Shown piece after piece: positions 1-10,025 of a stretch of DNA of 64,000 bases (its first letter is position 1; each line of letters starts with the position of its first letter). The notes under the pieces were generated by a model that was not told the origin of the DNA, did not search any database, and saw only the letters and a program-made list of their open reading frames with translations. The stretch comes from Candidula unifasciata (taxonomy: Eukaryota; Mollusca; Gastropoda; Stylommatophora; Geomitridae), in contig CAJHNH020004724.1 in assembly GCA_905116865.2 (NCBI GenBank), positions 77,001-141,000 on the forward strand, given 5' to 3'. Made by a program: the position numbers and the translations under genes.

Positions 1-90
1 TATTCGGCCGAATACCGAATAGTCAATAGGTCTACTATTCGGCCTCTAAGCGAATATGAAGCGAATATTCGGTACAGCTCTACTTTAAAG
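1..90. repeat. ATTCGG-motif palindrome cluster
   Basis: The first 14 bases form a perfect palindrome (tattcggccgaata). A second inverted pair, ccgaatag at 15-22 and ctattcgg at 35-42, follows, and the ATTCGG motif recurs near 69. Such clusters occur at the ends of some DNA transposons, so this may be the edge of an element that lies mostly outside the window. No partner end is visible and the family cannot be named. Confidence 0.4.
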
Positions 91-484
91 TATCATAAAC
101 ACTACACAAAATTTACTCCACCTATGACAGCCCTTTAGTTTATAGACAGTAACCAGGCAGGAAGTTACGTCATAGCGCTGAACCAAACTGATATCTATGC
201 CACAACTAAAATATCGAACTCAGGTATGTGAAAAGCAGACTCCAATGTTGTTTACCGTGTTCAGTGGACATGTGGGCGTGAATTGCGTGGGTTTTTGTAA
301 TCGGTACAATGCAGTGGTCAGTTGTGTTTAAGACCATATTTGTGAGCATAGCTCACGGTGCGCGTACAAGAAAGCAACACAATTTACTGTGAACACTATT
401 CACTTCCTACGCAATTGAAGTCTTATAAAAAGGATAACGTTACACCAAAACGATCAGTTCATTTTCAAGCAGTCACGAATTGCG
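91..484. other. Left flank of Tc1-like element, nothing coding recognised
   Basis: This stretch holds no recognisable coding sequence. An open frame from 358 runs into the transposase region but in the wrong frame, so it is a shadow. If the Tc1-like element that follows had a left terminal inverted repeat it should lie here. I could not pair any part of it with the right flank at 1490-1620, so the ends are probably decayed. Confidence 0.5.
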
Positions 485-1495
485 CCTATTTCGATAAATA
501 TAAGGAATGTTGCTATTGGCCGACTGCAGACATTAGAAAGTCAAAGTCAGGTTGCCAGGCATATAAACGTGCATCAGAGTACCATCAGTCGACTGTGTCA
601 CCGGTTCCAAGCCACTGGTTTAGTTTAAAACCGACATCGCAATGAACGACACAGAGTGACAACAGAAGTGGAGAATCGCTTTATTCGGCTTCGTCATCTC
701 AGAGACAGGTTTTCAACAGTTTCCCCAACTGTGCAGGCATTGCCTCCAGGATTTCATGTGTTTTATCAAACTGTTCAGAACAGACTGCATGATGTTGAGC
801 TTTGGGCTCGACGACCACACCGAGGACCTGTCCTTACGTGTCGCCACTGCTAAAATCCACTTCTTTGGGCCTAACAAACATCGTCCGTAGGAAGTGACAA
901 TCAGTGGAGACGTGCTGGTTCAGTGACGAATATTTCTTTTTGATGCAGCATCATGAAAGACGGCGCAGGGTCTACGGTAGACGAAATTAAGGTTTTGTCC
1001 CAAATTGTGCTGATGAAGATCTGCTGTGCGGTGGTGGAGTTGTAATGGTGTAGGGAAATGATTAGTTACAACAAAAGGAATCAATTAGTGCACATTCAAG
1101 GAAGCTTGAATGCGCAATGATACGTCCATGAAATTCTTCGACCACATGTCCTTCCATTTTGGGATGCCAACAGATATTTTTTTCAACAGGACAACGCCAG
1201 ACCCAATTCTGCACAGCTGACCACGCAGTTCCTGGTTGCCAGTAACCATCAAACGCTTCCCTGGCCATCCCTGTCTGCAGACATGAGTCCGGTTGAGCAC
1301 CTGTGGGATGAGCAGCAAAGACGTGCTTGTTGCCGAAACTATGCTTCAGCCAATGGTCGTGACCTGTTTCAGGCACTCCAGGAAAAGTGGGCAGCCATCC
1401 CACAGGCCCACATCAGACATCTGATCGCATCCATGCAAAGGAGATACCAGTCACTGATCCACGCAAGAGGAGGCCACACACCATTGAACTCTAAG
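485..1495 (+). pseudogene. Tc1/mariner-family transposase, decayed full-length copy
   Basis: Conceptual translation with several frame changes recovers a whole Tc1-like transposase of roughly 335 codons, close to the usual 340. In order: an N-terminal helix-turn-helix (VARHINVHQSTISRLCHRF, about 551-607), a second DNA-binding segment (VTTEVENRFIRLRHLRDRF, about 653-710), and the catalytic core. The first Asp is in FSDE at 925, the second in FQQDNARP at 1190, and the Glu in SPVEHLWDE at 1295. The last two are separated by exactly 34 residues, the DD34E spacing of Tc1 transposases. The C-terminus (AIPQAHIRHLIASMQRRYQS, near 1395-1455) matches the family. In-frame stops occur (after ATGLV, in place of Trp in VMVW, and in the NAQRY motif) along with at least two frameshifts, so it cannot make active enzyme. 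Known family role: cut-and-paste transposition at TA sites. Terminal repeats were not found. Confidence 0.93.
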
Positions 1496-1743
1496 GTATT
1501 CTTGTGTAAAATTTGAGTATTTTCAAAAATATGAGAGTTAAATTTGAGTAATTTCACTTACTCCATTACAAAGATGCAGAATGTCAAAATTGTGAGTATG
1601 TTTGTTCCTTTCAGTAACTATGCGTTTCTTTTTTGTACAGTATACATACCTCGATAACAGATCAGCCAACAGATTGCGATTCTTTTTGTGTCTTATAAAA
1701 CAGTGTTCATCAAGCCGTAAGCCTCAGCTGCAAAAAGTCCAAA
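1496..1743. other. AT-rich right flank of the Tc1-like element
   Basis: AT-rich sequence carrying the motif aaatttgagta twice (about 1508 and 1541). It probably includes the 3' untranslated part of the Tc1-like element. No coding sequence or clear inverted repeat is recognised. Confidence 0.45.
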
Positions 1744-1744
1744 C

Positions 1745-2022
1745 AATTATCTTCTTCTTCTTCTTCGCGTTCACCAGCTGTACACTCTGGTTAAGTTCTG
1801 GTTGTTGGTCCACTTCTGGACTGCAGTCCTGCTCCAGAACCTGAGTTTTGCGTGTGCATCAGTTTTACAGATCTAATTCAATTGAATGTAGACTGCTGGT
1901 TCCTTGCCTCTCAGGCAGATGCACTCCGACTTCAAAGGAAGCTCCCCAGGTAGTCGACTCTTACGACATGCTTTTGGGGAGGCAGTGGGTCTATTCTTGT
2001 TTTCCCCACAATAGGGCCCCGG
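1745..2022 (-). repeat. SINE-like family E copy, (GAA)n-tailed
   Basis: This segment is repeated at 28990-29265 (minus), 9745-10025 (plus), in shorter form at 30880-30948 (plus), and three times in the satellite units near 40.7, 42.1 and 43.5 kb (plus). Read on the minus strand it ends in a GAA run next to ggtgaacgcgaag (about 1745-1772). A core around 1950-2010 containing gactcttacgacatgctt is much better conserved than the rest. I infer a retroposed short element whose 3' tail is (GAA)n. No tRNA-like promoter is visible, so it may be a truncated SINE or the 3' part of a longer element. The overlapping open frames are not genes. Confidence 0.75.
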
Positions 2023-2403
2023 AACCCCCCGTTATGCTTAATCATGCAACAAAATAAGGGTAGGTGATTTTTTTTTTCTCCCCCAGCCTGTAGGATTATA
2101 TCCCAATGACTTTCTTTTTGGGCGTAAAGACTTTCTCAGTCATGATAGTAATGAACACCAAACATAAATTGAATGGATGTTACTGCAACGCTTTGTCTAT
2201 TAGAAACAACGCTCCACAAATGTTTTAAGCTTTAGGCAGTAGCATATGTCACAGGAGCTGGAAAATGTAATTTTATGACACCGAATTTAACAAATAAACT
2301 ATTTTGCGTTTGCTTGTTTCGTGTTTGGTTAGATGTATAGTGGACCGCGAAACATCTGACCTTGTTTTGGTGGGTGTATATTGGTTTAGGAAACATGTTG
2401 TAA
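2023..2403. other. No recognisable feature
   Basis: Low-complexity T and C tracts near 2069-2085, otherwise unique-looking AT-rich sequence. Nothing coding is recognised. Confidence 0.5.
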
Positions 2404-2945
2404 AAGACCGGCTAACGGATTGCATGTCATCCCTTATATTTACTTACAAGCCATTAACGGATTGCATCTTATTCCTTATATTTTGCTTACAGACCCAATA
2501 CCTATTGCATCTCATCTCCTATATTTTACTTACAGATCCACTATCTGATTGCATCTCATTCCCTATATGTTACTTACAGAACCACTACCAGATTGCATCT
2601 CATTCCCTATATTTTACTTACAGACCTACTACCAGATTGCATCACATCCCCTATATTTTACTTACAGACCCACTACCAGATTACATCACATCCCCTATAT
2701 GTTACTTACAGACCCAATACCTGATTGCATAACATCCCCTATATGTTACTTACAGACCCACTACCAGATTGCATAACATCCCCTATATGTTACTTACAGA
2801 CCCACTACCAGATTGCATAACATCCCCTATATGTTACTTACAGACCCACTACCAGATTGCATCACATCCCCTATATGTTACTTACATACCCACTACTAGA
2901 TTGCATCACATCCCCTATATGTTACTGACAGACCCACCAACGCAT
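2404..2945. repeat. 44-bp minisatellite, about 12 units
   Basis: A 44-bp unit built around cagacccactaccagattgc and catcccctatatgttactta repeats head to tail about 12 times. The period was measured directly (for example gttactta at 2701, 2745 and 2789). Left units are more diverged than right units, as expected for an array that grows or homogenises at one side. Open frames of 72-142 codons here arise from the repeat and rotate frame between units, so they are not genes. Confidence 0.95.
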
Positions 2946-3519
2946 ATCACCTTCCTGAGTATAAGGAATATATTTCGGTTGATGTAATATCAGTACTGAA
3001 AATAGTCTAACCTTTTATAGTCCGTAAGAGACTAAATATTTTTGCTAACTCGACTATCCCCTGGGCTACAATCTAAACCGTCACCGATTTCTAATCCATT
3101 TAAGATATATGTTAGGACTGGTTTAATACTTCGGGATTTGACATTACTTTATACTGATTTACATCGTTCATTTACAACGGTTTATTGCCTGTTACGTTCA
3201 AGTGGGAGAGTACTATACCCACCTACGTTACCTTTGTCATAAAAATCACAAATAACACCAGCATAAATTATGACGTAGTTCCACAGTATAGCAGCGCTTT
3301 GCAAAGTAAAATAGGATACGGCGGCGCAGTAATGGTAGATAATTTTGTGTGTGTGTTTGTTTGGCTGTACGGAACAATGCGAAGTAATGGCAACGTTTTC
3401 AAGACATTTTTTTGACAGCATTGCTCACATAGACGCGTTTTAACAAGTACTGTCACCTTTATTAGACACAAAGTGATGAGTTTAAGGATCTGAAGCCAGT
3501 GTCATTTTTAAACAATGTT
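2946..3519. other. No recognisable feature
   Basis: Short overlapping open frames lie on both strands around 3180-3470, none with a recognisable motif. A short GT run is present near 3347. Probably unique or very old repeat sequence. Confidence 0.5.
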
Positions 3520-3596
3520 CTGCTTCGTCACGACCTAAACCCACGACCTTCCGTTCCGCATGCGAGCGTCTAGCCGCTACACCACGGCGCTTCCTT
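3520..3596 (-). repeat. SINE-B head fragment (tRNA-derived)
   Basis: On the minus strand this reads as the tRNA-like head of SINE-B: a tagcggctagacgc box-A-like segment and a downstream ggtcgtgggtt box-B-like segment, matching the better copy at 22585. Only the head is present. It is not a functional tRNA, since there is no acceptor-stem pairing. Confidence 0.65.
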
Positions 3597-3769
3597 TCTA
3601 TGTTTAAATTTACATTTATTTCAACAGCAACAACAAATCCAAATGATTTGGTTTATTATTTTTTAATGCATTATTTGAATTAATAATTATGATATCAGGG
3701 ATAACTGAACTTTCCATGGAACGTCATGAACACCATTGCTTCTGAAGAAGGTTAATTTAGCCTCTAAAT
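3597..3769. other. AT-rich stretch beside the CTT tract
   Basis: AT-rich sequence between the SINE-B head and the long CTT array. Nothing recognised. Confidence 0.5.
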
Positions 3770-4149
3770 AGTCTTCTTCTTCTTCTCCTTCTTTTTCTTC
3801 TTTCTTCTTCTTCTTCTTCTTCTTCTTCTTCTTCTTCTTCTTCTTCTTCTTCTTCTTCTTCTTCTTCTTCTTCTTCTTCTTCTTCTTCTTCTTCTTCTTC
3901 TTCTTCTTCTTCTTCTTCTTCTTCTTCTTCTTCTTCTTCTTCTTCTTCTTCTTCTTCTTCTTCTTCTTCTTTCTTCTTCTTCTTCTTCTTCTTCTTCTTC
4001 TTCTTCTTCTTCGTCTTCTTCTTCTTCTTCTTCTTCTTCTTCTTCTTCTTCTTCTTCTTCTTCTTCTTCTTCTTCTTCTTCTTCTTCTTCTTCTTCTTCT
4101 TCTTCTTCTTCTTCTTCTTCTTCTTCTTCTGCTGCTGCTGCTGCTGCTG
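3770..4149. repeat. (CTT)n microsatellite, about 360 bp, ending in (GCT)n
   Basis: An almost pure TTC/CTT tract with rare interruptions (a TTTC slip near 3969 and one CGT near 4013), changing to about eight GCT units at 4131-4153. On the minus strand it is the direct continuation of a LINE C-terminus (next entry), so it is best read as the expanded (GAA)n tail of that insertion. The poly-Arg/Lys and poly-Glu open frames across it are artefacts. Confidence 0.97.
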
Positions 4150-4335
4150 CTGCTACCTTTCCAGTGACGCATAGGCCCTCAACCAACTCGCGTCTTTCTT
4201 TTCTTTGCTATCGCCATCTTTATAACCTCGCACTCTAGCTGTCTTTGGTCTTCCTTTATTTCTATGCCCCTTTGGGTTCCAGTGCAAAGACATTCTACCT
4301 ATATTGTTCTCAAATTTTCTCAGCGTGTGTCCTAT
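4150..4335 (-). pseudogene. LINE ORF2 C-terminal fragment
   Basis: Minus-strand translation gives the end of a non-LTR retrotransposon polyprotein: MSLHWNP, then NKGRPKTAR, then a decayed middle, then WLRAYASLE (or VEGLCVTGKV in the next frame). The same ending, better preserved, occurs at 8800-9000 on the plus strand. The reverse transcriptase and upstream domains are absent, as in 5'-truncated LINE insertions. The fragment runs directly into GCT and CTT repeats, which I interpret as its 3' tail. Frameshifts make it non-functional. Confidence 0.7.
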
Positions 4336-4668
4336 TCAACGCTTGCGTCTTTTCTTCACTTCTTAGTGCTCTGAAACTTGTTTACTTCTCTCTGAAAGCT
4401 CTACAAAAATAATTATATCATACCATTCAAAACCCTCTATTCTTAGCAGGTATCAGTTAATGAATGTTTGCAGTTTATTATCAATTGCCTGATATGTTTT
4501 TTGTTGTTTTGGATTTATACATTCAGTGAGTCTGAAATTGTCACTTCTTTGATGGGGGCAATGAAAACTAGGGATATTGTTTCCGGCATTATGCGGTACC
4601 GACACCTTTTGTTTTTGTCGACAGACATTTTTCAGCACGATTACAAAAGACACTTTGTTCCGAGCACC
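4336..4668. other. No recognisable feature
   Basis: A 66-codon minus and a 110-codon plus open frame overlap here without recognisable motifs. Nothing else is seen. Confidence 0.45.
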
Positions 4669-4740
4669 CAGTGGCGTAGGAAGGGGATGCGGGCCGCCTC
4701 AGGTGTTATAACTAGAGGGGGTGACAAAACAGTAAAAACA
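4669..4740 (+). mobile_element. End fragment of a hAT-like element (CAGTGGCGTAGG terminus)
   Basis: The segment starts with cagtggcgtaggaagggg and continues with a GC-rich stretch and gagggggtgacaaaa. This pattern is typical of termini of widespread hAT-type miniature elements in animal genomes (recognition from general knowledge). The matching opposite terminus was not found downstream, so this is a single-ended remnant or a chance resemblance. Confidence 0.45.
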
Positions 4741-5963
4741 TGGGTACATTTTACGCTGGTCACCCCATTTACACACCGCTGCACACTAGCTTGCTTCTGA
4801 TTGGACGACCAAACCTGAGCGATCTGACTTCCACACAAGGTCGCGAGGATATTCCGCACTCGCGCTCATATCGCGTGTGGTATATATCACCATGCCAGAA
4901 CTTTTAAAACTTCTTAAACATTTAGATACTAGATCTAACACACAACCCCTCTAGAGAGTGACAAAACCTATGTCATAGGCCTTCTCTTTCTGGGAAATAA
5001 AAACGTATATGCCAGACAACAACAGACTGCGACACCCACAACCTCGACCATGATAGACTAGTCCAACCAGCTTATCAATGGAGTTGACCTACAACCGGTG
5101 ATGTGTAAATAGGGAGACCATTGTATAAATAACCAAATATGTTTTAAAAATAAATAATTAAAGAAAAAATACATATGAGGCTAGGGAAAGGGAAATGATA
5201 GGACATGATCCGTAGCGGGCACCACCTGTCCTTGCTAGGAAACTGGGAGTACCAGCACTTTTATCTTTTCCTCAGAAAAAGCCTTGCATGTCGCCAATAA
5301 TAGCAACTGTTTACAAGTACCCGGCACAGTCCTGTTGTTTACTCTTGATTTAATGACCCAGATGTGCACACACTGTGTTCCAGATGTTACCAACCCGTCC
5401 TCTCCTGCTATCCTAGCTAAATTCAATCCGCGTCGGTCGCTAGCGTCGATGTAAACAATGACGTCAAGGGTGTTTATTGTTTGGTAAATTAGGAAATTTA
5501 GTTCAAGGATGATTTGTTGGGTTTCTATTTTTCTCTTTACTGGGAGAACATTTACAGTCAAACTGTGAATTTTTCTGGCTTCATGACCACATCATTGACT
5601 TTCTGGGTCAGGCGCGCTGTCACAGAGAAAACACGTCGGAGATCAGGCCTCTTCGTTACCAATACATTATCTAAGAGGGGGAAGGGGAATGTAGGGGCGG
5701 GTTATGTCTTGCTTAATTATGCAATTAATCATTTCATTTTAATATTTCTTTATTATTTGTGAGCTAACTGGAAAAGAACAGGTAATGTAATTGTAACTAA
5801 TATACTTATAAAAAATGCTTAAAACTATCTATCTGATTTTGGTGGCGGGTATGTAGAGTGGGATGGCTTAGCAGAGTGGGGCGGGGCATTAGAGTGGGCC
5901 TGGTCACAATTATAACCTTAAGCTCTCTTTTCGGGAATGCTGGTTGAACGTGACGATTTTTGT
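4741..5963. other. No recognisable feature
   Basis: About 1.2 kb without a convincing gene or repeat. A 108-codon minus frame (5235-5561) and an 82-codon plus frame (5514-5762) show no known motif and no codon pattern that stands out. Unique sequence or unrecognised old repeats. Confidence 0.45.
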
Positions 5964-6176
5964 GCTTGTGTGTGTGTGTGTGTGTGTGTGTGTCTGTTTG
6001 TCTGTATGTGTTTGTGTGTGTGTTTGTATGTGTGTGTTTTTGTGTGTTTGTGTGTGTGTGTTTGTGTGTGTGTGTTTGTGTATGTTTGTGTGTGTGTGTT
6101 TGTTTGTGTGTGTTTGTGTGTGTGTTTGTGAGTGTATTTGTGTGTGTGTTTGTGTGTGTGTTTGTGTGTGTGTGGG
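5964..6176. repeat. (TG)n microsatellite, interrupted
   Basis: About 210 bp of TG repeats broken by regular TTTG insertions (TGTTTG every 8-16 bases). The Cys/Val-rich and Thr/His-rich open frames on both strands come from this repeat and are not genes. Confidence 0.97.
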
Positions 6177-7539
6177 TTGCGGGGCCTAATTTCTTTTTTT
6201 TTAGGGGGGGTTGGGGATAGAACCAACTAACAATCTGTGACGCTAACAAGTCTTGCATACTCAGCAAGTTCCTTTAAGCATTCTGCAAGAGACATAAGTA
6301 ATACAATCGTCTAAGCGTGTCTACTGTTTTATTAAATCACAGCCAGTGATCCTACAAGCCATATAAACGTTAAGATTGTTTATTAAAAAAAATTTCAAGA
6401 ACAAAATATATGTTAAACGGTCAGGCTGCTTATTATTAAACCGGTGTCCCGGTGATTCCTTTTATGGCAGCTGGTGGTTTCAAAATGGTAATTACTACTA
6501 CTGCTGAGCTTGACTACCTCAGAGTAATCTGCATTGCAGTAGTTAATTGCAAAGAGAATCTTACTCTCGCCTCATTACAACTCCACATCTCTTCTCAGTG
6601 CTCACACCCGTCATTATAAGATGCTATGTTGTAATCTGTGGTTATTGTTTAGTATTTCCAATTGATCGTTAATCAGAAATAATCTGTCAGAGGCTAGTCT
6701 GGTGTGGGTATGGGACAGCCAGTATGATAGCAGTGAATGTTTCGTGTCTGCACTTACATGACCAAGGCAACTAGTTCAACGAAGGTAGGAAGTCCTGACT
6801 TACTGAGTGGTTCACGTGCAAAATCACGGGCCCCGCAAGACGAGAGACTAAGCTGCTCACCGAAACAAAACCAGGGACCGGAAAGATTGAGACAGAGAAA
6901 CGGACAGACGGACAGAGCATTTTTGTTTTCAGGACGCGAGACTGTAGACTAGAGACTTGTGATCGTTTGACGGTTAGATTGGTATGTATCGTGTACTGGG
7001 CTCTAGTTTGTGTTACCATGTCTTTCATTCGATAGTAGCAGTACTTCTGTGTTATAAAACGCTTGACAGAGAAAGGTTATGTGCCGCTCGTTACGGAAGC
7101 GGCGTGGGTTCAAACACGTTACTATCCATAGGAATGTGATAGGAGTGAGAGGCGATTTGTAAAGCTCTTATAACTGCTGTTTCGGATGGGGGTACCAATA
7201 ACTTCTGAGGCGAACTGCTATTTTTTTATATTGTTCTGTACATTAAAGATCGTTGTGTGCCCTGTAGGTGTGTGGATTTAGTGTGTTAAAGAAAGGTTTT
7301 CCTGTCATGGGCCAACAAAACGAGCCACGTGCCGTTACAGAAGACATATGGTTTCTGACATAATCGTACTGGCTTCTCGGCTGTACCAGTTGTTCGCTCC
7401 TGTCTCCTGCTATACCAGGCCACCGATTGTCCTACAAAACATGTATAAGAAGTGACTATTTGGGGACATTTCTATCAAAGAGTGCATCTGCCTAAAAGAC
7501 AAGGAATCAAAAAGTATGCATCTAAAAAAACCAGCTCTA
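6177..7539. other. No recognisable feature
   Basis: About 1.36 kb with no supported gene. A short segment near 7083-7120 (ctcgttacggaagcggcgtgggttcaaac) has a box-B-like gggttcaaac and could be a decayed tRNA-like SINE head, but it is too short to assign. Open frames at 6737-6952 and 6771-7028 lack known motifs. Confidence 0.4.
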
Positions 7540-7633
7540 TAAAACAGATGTGCACGAAAAATTCAATCCCTGGACCAAAACGAAGTGGACCTACTAATAG
7601 CACTTTCAGCTGTGGTTTACAGCCTGTTATCGT
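7540..7633 (+). repeat. SINE-like family E, 3' end
   Basis: This matches the 3' end of family E in sense orientation: gaagtggacctac, then a segment ending tttacagcctgttatcgtgaag and running straight into a GAA array. Only the last 90 bp or so are recognisable. It supports the reading that (GAA)n is the native tail of this family. Confidence 0.55.
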
Positions 7634-7645
7634 GAAGAAGAAGAA

Positions 7646-7692
<47 letters not shown>

Positions 7693-7790
7693 AGAAGAAG
7701 AAGAAGAAGATTTAAAAGAAGAATTAAAAGAAGAAGAAGAAGAAGAAGAAGAAGAAGAAGAAGAAGAAGAAGAAGAAGAAGAAGAAGAAC
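7634..7790. repeat. (GAA)n microsatellite, about 155 bp
   Basis: A GAA array broken near 7710-7730 by ttaaaagaagaatt. It follows directly on a family E 3' end on the plus strand, so it is most simply that element's expanded tail. The Lys-rich plus-strand and Leu- and Ser-rich minus-strand open frames are artefacts of the repeat. Confidence 0.95.
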
Positions 7791-7865
7791 GAACATACGA
7801 ACGAACAAACTTTATTTTCAAAGGGTTACAAATTGGGCACGCAGGCCCGTCTGATATTCGGCCCT
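7791..7865 (-). repeat. Possible retroelement 3' end with AATAAA-like signal
   Basis: On the minus strand the order is gcctgcgtgcccaatttgtaa, then ccctttgaaaataaag, then gttcgttcgt. A polyadenylation-like AATAAA followed by a short tetranucleotide tail (GTTC)n is the usual look of a LINE or SINE 3' end. The family is not identified, and no coding sequence for it is visible on the left. Confidence 0.35.
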
Positions 7866-8054
7866 TCTAAGCACTCGTTTTTCAGAGTACCAATGCCTGT
7901 TATTTAAAATGCATGTTATAGATATAAAATAAAAATATACATTATAGAATATAATACATACATCATATGTACACAATCTTACACATTCACACACACATAT
8001 ATATATATAGAAGAAGAAGATGGAGGAGGAGGAGGAGGAAGGGAAGCAGAAACT

Positions 8055-8142
8055 AGTCGAGTCGCCAAAACCTTACTGTGCCTTCAAACCCGGGTCTCAC
8101 GATTGGGAGCCCAGCGTAATAGCCACCTGCGTGGACGCCCCT
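8055..8142 (-). repeat. tRNA-like SINE head, decayed
   Basis: Minus strand: gtggctattacgctgg resembles box A, and gggtttgaaggc about 35 bases later resembles box B. The spacing fits a tRNA-derived promoter. Acceptor-stem pairing is lacking, so it is not a tRNA gene. It was not matched to another copy in the window. Confidence 0.35.
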
Positions 8143-8799
8143 CTTATGTTAGTGTACTCTTCCAGATTGTAAGGACGGGATACAGTACCTATGATGGATG
8201 CCTCCAAAAACACAAAACCAGCAAATACGCAGATGAAACAGTTCTGTGTGTGTATGTGGTGGTAACAAACACAGCTATAGAGAATTAGTAACAGAAGCGT
8301 GCAACAGTGATAAAGACAAACATAACAATAAAGAAAGCCACCCACAAAAAAAATTAATATAATCAAAGACGGTATGAAGAAATTTTTTTATAAAGGCAAA
8401 GTGAATTAACACTTGAACAATGTAACACGTTTTCTCCTGACGTCAATAAAAAAAAGTAGACAAACTTAACAACGATCAAGACTAAAACATAAAAATAAAA
8501 GTAAGCAAAGCACAATAAAGATGAACAAAGATAGTACTAAGCCAAATTACAAAAGTAAACACTGGAGAGGAAATACAGAAAAAATAATTTACACTTGAAC
8601 AGCAAAAACGTTTTTCCAACCCCTGGAAATTAGTACCAGATGATGGCAGGTAGTTATATACAAGACACGCATAGGAGGAAAAAAAAACATTTCCAAATAT
8701 TTAACAGCTGCTCAGTCTTAAAAAACAAATATTACCTGCATAATTTTTTTTTACTGGAAAAAAAAAACAAAAAAAAACAGGAGAACAGCATAACTAAAA
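8143..8799. other. No recognisable feature, A-rich
   Basis: A-rich sequence on the plus strand with several poly-A runs (near 8682 and 8758-8775). Nothing coding. It could be the decayed tail region of a retroelement. Confidence 0.4.
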
Positions 8800-9000
8800 T
8801 GTCTTTGCATTGGAACCCACACTAGCAAAGGAATAAACGAAGGCCAAACAACACATGGAGAAGAGAGCTGGAGAATGAAGTTAGAAAGATGGGAAGGACA
8901 TGGGGAAAGTTCTATGCAATAGCGAAGGATAGAACGACGGCTTGAGTTGGTTGAGGGCCTATGCTCCATAGGGGGATAGAAAGGCAGAAGAAGAAGACCT
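8800..9000 (+). pseudogene. LINE ORF2 C-terminal fragment
   Basis: The plus-strand frame reads MSLHWNP, then RRPNNTWRRELENEVRKMG, then RTWGKFYAIAKDR. This is the characteristic end of an RTE/CR1-like LINE polyprotein (GRPKxTWRR...TWxxxxxxAxDR...). After DR the frame breaks and the remainder (LVEGLCSIGG-like) is found in another frame at about 8945-8975. It then passes into agaagaagaag, the same type of tail seen at 3770-4150. Only the C-terminal 60 codons or so survive; catalytic domains are absent. Confidence 0.78.
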
Positions 9001-9339
9001 GCAGAATTACAACTAGAAACGTTCAGGTGTTAATCGTGTTATTTTTCTGGTTACACCTCATCTTTCTCGTCTTGTTCGTCTTGTCCCCCCCCCCTTCCCC
9101 CCTCCCCCCCCTCCCCCCCCCCGTATCTCTTTGTATTTGTTTAAACTGCTGTTTTTCTTCTCTCTCTTGTCCATTATCACGACACCATCAAAATAATCAT
9201 ACATATCGTCATCACCATCATTATCGACAATCCTATTATTCCCTTTATTTCCACCCTTTCTCAACCTCCTTCTTCTTCTTGTTCTTCTTTTCATTCTTTT
9301 TCTTCCGAGTCTAGCAGTTGTTTGTTTTGATCAAATTAA
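9001..9339. other. C-rich and CTT-rich low-complexity stretch
   Basis: A poly-C tract at 9086-9122 is followed by pyrimidine-rich sequence with CTT clusters at 9268-9290. The 117-codon frame here is Pro/Phe/Ser-rich low complexity and is not a credible gene. Confidence 0.6.
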
Positions 9340-9475
9340 AATTAGCCAACTGCTTGCGGTAACATCCAAACACCTGATCATTGAGGAGAACCTTAGAGAC
9401 ACTGAGATGAAATCCCAGGTTATGACCCACAGCGCATGACCAGAGATCGCTGAAGGAGGAGAAGAAGATCAAAAG
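9340..9475 (+). pseudogene. LINE C-terminal scrap (same family as 32.5-33.5 kb)
   Basis: The segment around 9388-9470 (ttagagacactgagatgaaa, tatgacccacagcgcatgac, cagagatcgctgaaggagga) matches the last 80 bases of the LINE pseudogene ending at 33478. It also ends in GAAG-rich sequence. Only the extreme C-terminus and tail remain. Confidence 0.6.
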
Positions 9476-9744
9476 CACTCGCTGAGGGAAGTGTGGAGAG
9501 CTGAGTTCACAATCTCACCAGTCTGACCTCTTTTTCTATCAGTTAGGGACAATACAATTCATAACCCCTACAGATCGAGTCAGCTACAAATCCCTGGCGC
9601 TTAGGTAACAGACGTCCTGCGCAACCTTTAAGGGTGTTAAATACAGCCAGTAATAAAAAAACTGCTCTAAATAGACTTAGCACTTTTAACATTTCCTGTT
9701 AGTCTGATACCTACTACTACCGCTTCTTATTTGTGTCAGTCCTT
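9476..9744. other. No recognisable feature
   Basis: Short spacer between a LINE tail and family E. Nothing recognised. Confidence 0.5.
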
Positions 9745-10025
9745 GTGTGGATTCTGGTGTCCTGTTGTGAGGAAATGCAAGAATAAACTCACTAATCCCC
9801 AACAAGCATGTCGTAAGAGTCGACGAATTAGAGGTTTCCTTTGAAGTCGGAGTGCAATTGTCTGAGAGGCAAGGAACTGACAGTCTGCAAACGAATAATT
9901 CAGATCTATCTAACGGATGTGCACACAAAAATATCAGGTTCTGCATCAAGTCTGAAATCCAGAGGTGGACGAACAAATAGAACTTTCCGTTGAAATTTAC
10001 AGCCAGTGAACGCCAAAAGGAAGAA
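9745..10025 (+). repeat. SINE-like family E copy
   Basis: Sense-orientation copy of the family also seen at 1745, 29000, 30880, 40660, 42070 and 43480. The conserved core (gcatgtcgtaagagtcgacg at about 9806-9826) and the 3' end (gaaatttacagccagtgaacgcc, then aaaaggaagaaaa) are both present. The tail is short and mutated, so this is an old copy. Confidence 0.75.

Noticed and set aside
3687..4186. Poly-Arg/Lys and poly-Glu proteins
   Set aside because: Pure translation of a CTT/GAA microsatellite that is a LINE tail.
5937..6226. Cys/Val-rich or Thr/His-rich proteins on both strands
   Set aside because: Artefacts of a TG microsatellite.
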